The notes under the pieces are model-generated. The model was not told the DNA's origin and searched no databases. It saw nothing but the letters and a program-made list of their open reading frames with translations. A program made the position numbers and the translations under genes. This document shows positions 59,469 through 64,000 of a stretch of 64,000 nucleotides of DNA, piece by piece. How positions within the stretch are numbered: the first letter of the stretch is position 1; every line of letters begins with the position of its first letter. This stretch comes from Ligustrum vulgare (Eukaryota > Streptophyta > Magnoliopsida > Lamiales > Oleaceae): the NCBI GenBank assembly GCA_963555705.1, contig OY743173.1, forward strand, positions 2,459,501 to 2,523,500. Reading direction: 5' to 3'.

Positions 59469-60286
59469 TCGCACACAGGGGCGGAGCCAATTCAGGCCGA
59501 GCATAGGCTCGGGACCGCACTGACTTTGGCTCCTCCCATTGAAGATTAATTAGTGCCCACTCTGAAATCTGAATTGAAAAGGCAGAATGAAGAAGCAAGA
59601 AGTAAGAAAGGAGGATGAGGGTTTCTGGTTACCGTAACTTTCTATCAGCAAGGGCCGAACCCTTCTCTTCTTCAACAACAAGAAGTCTTGCCAGAGCCTC
59701 CTGTGTTTTGATGAGAAGAAGAAATCCTTGAGGATGACAGACCACCGGAGTCGTAAAATAGCACTTCTAATGGCAGAAAATGTGGAAGCTGAAACTGAAA
59801 GTCAGGACCTTGCGTGGTCAATTTCTATTATTTTAAAGTAGCTTTGACACTTATTTGGATAATTGTCCAGTGTTGCACGTGAGTGTGAGAGAATTTTGAA
59901 AAAGGGAAGATGAGTTTTGTATTGAAAATTTGTATTTTTGGTGTAAATTTTTTAAGACACCTTGGTTGGCTTTTCGTTTCATTAAACAATGTCGAAAAAA
60001 TACAAAGGAAACTTGTATACATACGAGTCGTTTAACATCAACGAAATCAAGAATTGAACCATTTGATAATTAGCTTTTGAGAAATTGATTTTTTTTTATT
60101 TGTTATTTGTGAGTTAGAATTTGTTACTTGTTATTTGTGAAATTAAACTTTCTTTATTTTTTTTTTTTTCTCAGGAAAAAAAATTTCGGGGGCAAGCCCC
60201 CGAACCCCCCTTAAGCCCCCCTCTCCCACCACAATTAATTTTCGCCCGCATTGAAAAAAATTTCTGGCTCCGCCCCTGATCGCACA
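59469..60286. mobile_element. Non-autonomous hAT element with perfect ends and TSD
   Basis: The 802-bp element (59477-60278) has perfect 14-bp inverted ends, CAGGGGCGGAGCCA and TGGCTCCGCCCCTG. It has identical 8-bp flanks, ATCGCACA (59469-59476 and 60279-60286). No transposase is inside. The perfect ends and flanks point to recent insertion. Confidence 0.95.
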
Positions 60287-60309
60287 AGAGAGAGAAGGTT
60301 GAGTCTAAC

Positions 60310-60427
<118 letters not shown>

Positions 60428-60714
60428 TGTTGCGGGGTTCAAAGGCCAAACAAGTTATATAAATGCCAAACTGTCCTAAAGTAATGAATCCAACTTTTAA
60501 CTTCAGTAATTGCACAGTGGTCCTCCAATTTTCAACTGGTTGTCAAAGAGGCCCTTCAAGTATATAAACCATAATTTGGGGATCACTTTTTACAAATGTC
60601 TTTTTGTTATTATAAGAACTTTTCATAAATACATAAATGATCCATTTTTCTGATAGTGAATCTATTGGAGGAAATTATGGATACACTAGACACTTTTTAC
60701 AGTATGTTATCTGT

Positions 60715-61044
60715 ATTTTAACAAATATCTGAATCAAGACCATCTGTTGAATTGACAATACCTGAAGAGTTAAAAAATATTTTAAATAAGAGGTGCTTAG
60801 GAATGTAGAAACAGATAATACACTACAATTTGATTTACTTAAATTTTGGTGAATGAACGAACGAGGATATCCAGTCATTTTCACCATGAAGAAAAATCTA
60901 CTAACTCTTCCAGTTAACACGGCAGCGTCAGAGTCTTTTTTAGTACAGGTGAACGGACTTTGTCCGAAGTAAGGAGCCGACTCAAAGAAACACATTTTGG
61001 AAGTGTTAACGTGCATTAAAGATTATCAAGATGCTCATTTTTTG
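60715..61044 (+). pseudogene. hAT transposase C-terminal (dimerisation domain) remnant
   Basis: The plus-strand frame reads FDLLKFW, stop, MNERGYPVIF, then LLTLPVNTAASESF. After another stop it reads SKKHILEVLTCIKDYQDA. This is the order of the hAT C-terminal dimerisation domain (ILKWW, YP, PVSTVASES, EAL-C). Two internal stops and the loss of everything upstream make it a pseudogene. Confidence 0.75.
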
Positions 61045-62230
61045 TATACAAAATAAGTATACCAAAATTGCAGTAGTTAGGTAAATAATCTTTAGTTTTA
61101 ATTTCTTGTTATACAATCATCTCTTTCCATAATATTGTTTTTATTTCAAAACTAAAATTGTACACATAATAAGTTGTTTGTATACATTTTTAACTCTACC
61201 AACTAGAAAATTAAACTAAGTAGTTGACCCCAAGCCCCAACAAAGGAAGAGGTTTTCAACTGCACATTTTTCGATTTATTGTATAAAAAAAGCTAGTTCG
61301 CGAGCCAAACTCAGCTTGTCCAAATCGGGTAAGGAGCGGAGTAGAGACAATTGGGCCCATTCCCATCCCTAGAAATGGGGAACATTATCCGTTTTCAAGC
61401 AGCATGTCCAACTTTAGTTAGGGATTCGATCTACTTATGTCAAAATGGCTTGGACATTTCAAATGGACGATGACATAACTAAATCATTTGTTTGATGACT
61501 GTAATTCGTTTATACATAAGGACTTTGAGTTTTTTTAAGATAAAATTTGTGATTAAAAAAGGGTCTCAAAAAATCACTTGATTGAAAAGTAATTTAATAT
61601 TGTGTGTAGTTAAAAAGTAGTTTAATGAAATATGTAGAAAAACATATTTATAAATAAGTTTGCCAAACACCTCCTAAGAAATCAGATTGAAATCGAGTTA
61701 GTTAAATTCAATTTATGATTTGTTTAGAAAAACTAGTTTATAAACAAGTCATGGCGTGTTGATTAAAAGGGTTGTGAAATTACCAAATATGTTATTGTTA
61801 GCTAATTTCATTCGACTTTTGATAAGACTAAGGTCCATTGTTTTTAACGAATAAATAACAAGTAATTTACAATTTTTATTTTTATTATTTTGATTTGTTT
61901 TGTCAATTATTTGCATTGCAGGCTTCAATAAACAACTTAATGAATTAGAGTTTTAATTTAGGCTGAATATATTACCACCATAAATTTTACTCAATACACC
62001 GCATTATATTACCATCATTAATAAAATATATATATATATACTCTTGTCTAATTATGAAACAAAATAAATGATAAAGATCTACACACCCCCAACTCCAAAT
62101 TAATTGTGAATTCCCCTTCTCCCTGAGGCCATCCCTACCCTACCACACCATAATTTCAATTTGCATTTTCCAGCGTCATTTAAAATTGGTATTATACAAA
62201 TACTGGTATAATTTATTGGTATTATACAAA
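61045..62230. other. Intergenic AT-rich DNA
   Basis: No gene is seen. A MITE-like unit lies around 61435-61680 (right end GCCAAACACCTCCTAAG). A fragment near 61290-61370 ends in CCCATCCCTAG and may be a hAT-end remnant. Confidence 0.4.
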
Positions 62231-62257
62231 CTAGTGCATCACCCGTGCGATGCACGG
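62231..62257 (-). mobile_element. Helitron 3' terminus (well preserved)
   Basis: On the minus strand the hairpin CCGTGCATCGCACGG (stem CCGTGC/GCACGG) is followed by GTGATGCACTAG and then T. This is the classic plant Helitron end, CTAG inserted before T. The element body extends to higher coordinates. Its 5' end (minus-strand TC) was not located and may be outside the window. Confidence 0.8.
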
Positions 62258-62594
62258 ATATTGTATCGTACAAAATATATTGTAAAATTAGTGAATAATT
62301 TTGGTATATTGAAAAGAGTAATCCTACAGGTACAGGCCCTGTACGAATGCAATTTCTCAATTGAAAATACAAATTTGATATGTAATAAAATATGTCAACA
62401 CTTTTCTTTTAAGTTTAGTATAAGCATTATAAATTCAATACTACACCATTTTAATCCATAAATAAAAATAAGTGAGATATTGAGGATGTTATGTTTGTCG
62501 GATACTTTAGTATTTTACTTAATGCATTAGTAAATAATACTAAAGTATTCGCCAAATATAAATATATTCTGGAAGGTATTAATTATTTTTCATG

Positions 62595-63600
62595 ATTTAT
62601 GCTTCTCGTATTTAAGTTTTTTCAATTTTGATTCAAAAATATAAATCACAATAATTATAAATGTGTGCTTAATCTTAAACCCACAAATATTTGTATTTAA
62701 CCAATAAAACTATATTTTTAATTATAAAATCAAGTAGTCAAAATAATAATTACATAAATTTAGCAATTATCATGATATGACAACATGCTATGTTGGTGAC
62801 AAAAAAATTATAACGGAAATGGTATACCATATAATCTTCACACAACTATTAAAATTAAAAATGATTAAAAGAATATTATTCACTTTTAACCACAATTTTT
62901 GCATTTTCCTCACGTATTTAATATTTTATCTAAATTTATTTCAGAAACATCAATCACAATAATTATAAGCTTTTGTTTAATCTTAAGAGCAAATATTTGT
63001 ATTTGACCAATAAAAATGATTGTTAATTTCAATAATCTTTATGAGTTATGGTCAACTTCAAAGAAAATCCAAATTTAGTAGTTTATTTAATGGTGTATCA
63101 TGTTTTTTATTTAATATTATGGATACAATATTGATTATGTGGAATGTATCAATATATTTCTATTGGTTTATGCATTCTCCTATCGTATTTAAGCTTTAAG
63201 TTTTTCATTCAAAAATAAGAATAATAATAATTATAAAAGCGTGCTGAATCTTAACCCACAAATATTTGCATTTGACCAATAAAATTATATTTTCGCCTAT
63301 AAAATCAAGTGGTCAAAATAACAATTTCGTAAATCTAGCAATTATCATGATATAACAATCGACAATGTGGAGTAAAAAAATTATAGCAAAAATCGTACCA
63401 TATAACCTTTACACAACTATTAAAATTAAGAATTATTAAAAAAATATTATTCATTCTTAACCAATAACATTATTGTTTTACATATAAAATCAAGTAGTTA
63501 AAATAATACTTACGCAAATCTTGCAATTATCATGACATGGCAACTGGATAACATTGAAGGTCAAAAAATTATACCGAGAATTTTAGATCATATAATTTTT
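62595..63600. repeat. Dispersed internal repeats of the right-end Helitron
   Basis: A block containing AATATTTGTATTTGACCAAT (one-base variants in some copies) occurs at about 62680, 62990 and 63255, with a partial copy near 63470. The copies at ~62600-62895 and ~63170-63460 run parallel over roughly 290 bp. No open frame is present. Confidence 0.75.
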
Positions 63601-63812
63601 GAATATTTAAGTAGTAAATTATTATTAAGTTTTCCACATTTTTTCACAAAAAAAAAAAAATGAAGTTGTTGTTCGATAAAAAATTGATATTATTTTTTCT
63701 CGAAAATAACAGATATTTGCACATTGTTTGGAGTTGCGTTTTTAAGTATTAAAATGAACATCCTTAATAATTTCAATTTCATTTCCCATTGCACTAAACG
63801 CATCATCAAGCC

Positions 63813-64000
63813 CCTGTTTGGTACCTATTATTTTTAAATCTCATTTTTTAAAAACTCATTTTCAACCACACATTATACCAATAAAATAATCTACGATTCT
63901 ACACATAAGTCCAAAAATATTCTTCAATTTTTAACTACACATTCTCCAAAAAATTTACTATTCAAAATCACATTATTCCAAATAATGGGTCTCAAACAGG
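63813..64000. mobile_element. MITE at window end, same family as 25775-25948
   Basis: It begins CCCCTGTTTGGTACCTATTA and ends TAATGGGTCTCAAACAGG at the window edge. The ends are inverted. The right flank is outside the window. Confidence 0.55.

Overview
This window is nuclear DNA from a flowering plant, most likely a eudicot. It has long introns with GT-AG borders, plant-specific gene families (a chloroplast RNA-polymerase accessory protein and an LHT-type amino-acid permease), and a heavy load of plant transposon families: Athila, Tat and Tekay Ty3/gypsy LTR elements, a copia-like solo LTR, Helitron, hAT, MULE and PIF/Harbinger MITEs. It is AT-rich with GC-rich coding islands. All exon borders were read by eye from splice signals and reading-frame continuity.

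Three genes look intact, all on the minus strand. 468-7093 is pTAC10/PAP3 (12 exons, 669 aa). 25449-28472 is an LHT1-like lysine/histidine transporter (7 exons, 441 aa) with a 681-bp solo LTR in intron 2. 32604-41727 is a coiled-coil protein with a basic Ser/Arg-rich N-terminus (8 exons, 571 aa), with large repeat-filled introns.

Between them, 7840-19570 appears to be a decayed Helitron on the minus strand. It has a terminal hairpin, a Pif1-type helicase C-terminus, and pieces of two host genes (a UBC19/20-type E2 exon and a WRNIP1/MGS1-type AAA+ ATPase). A young but internally deleted Athila element (11111-19240, TSD CTTGG) splits the ATPase piece. Next to it lies a truncated Tekay element (about 19670-24118).

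The right third (42-64 kb) is mostly mobile DNA. A complete-ended Tat element in minus orientation (42979-49911, TSD GTAGT) carries an antisense ORF, a 98-bp higher-order tandem array and an inverted protease segment. A Tekay-like solo LTR (50813-52964, TSD ACTAT) interrupts a gene-like stretch. A minus-strand Tekay-type LTR (from 54457) is itself interrupted by a 1.85-kb nearly palindromic MULE (56325-58175, 9-bp TSD). That MULE carries a small MITE in one arm only. A hAT element with perfect ends (59477-60278), a hAT transposase remnant, and a Helitron end (62231) finish the window.

No evidence was found for a novel multi-gene system. The most informative signals are the Helitron gene capture with nested insertions, the rearranged Tat element, and the asymmetric MULE palindrome, which records the order of insertions.
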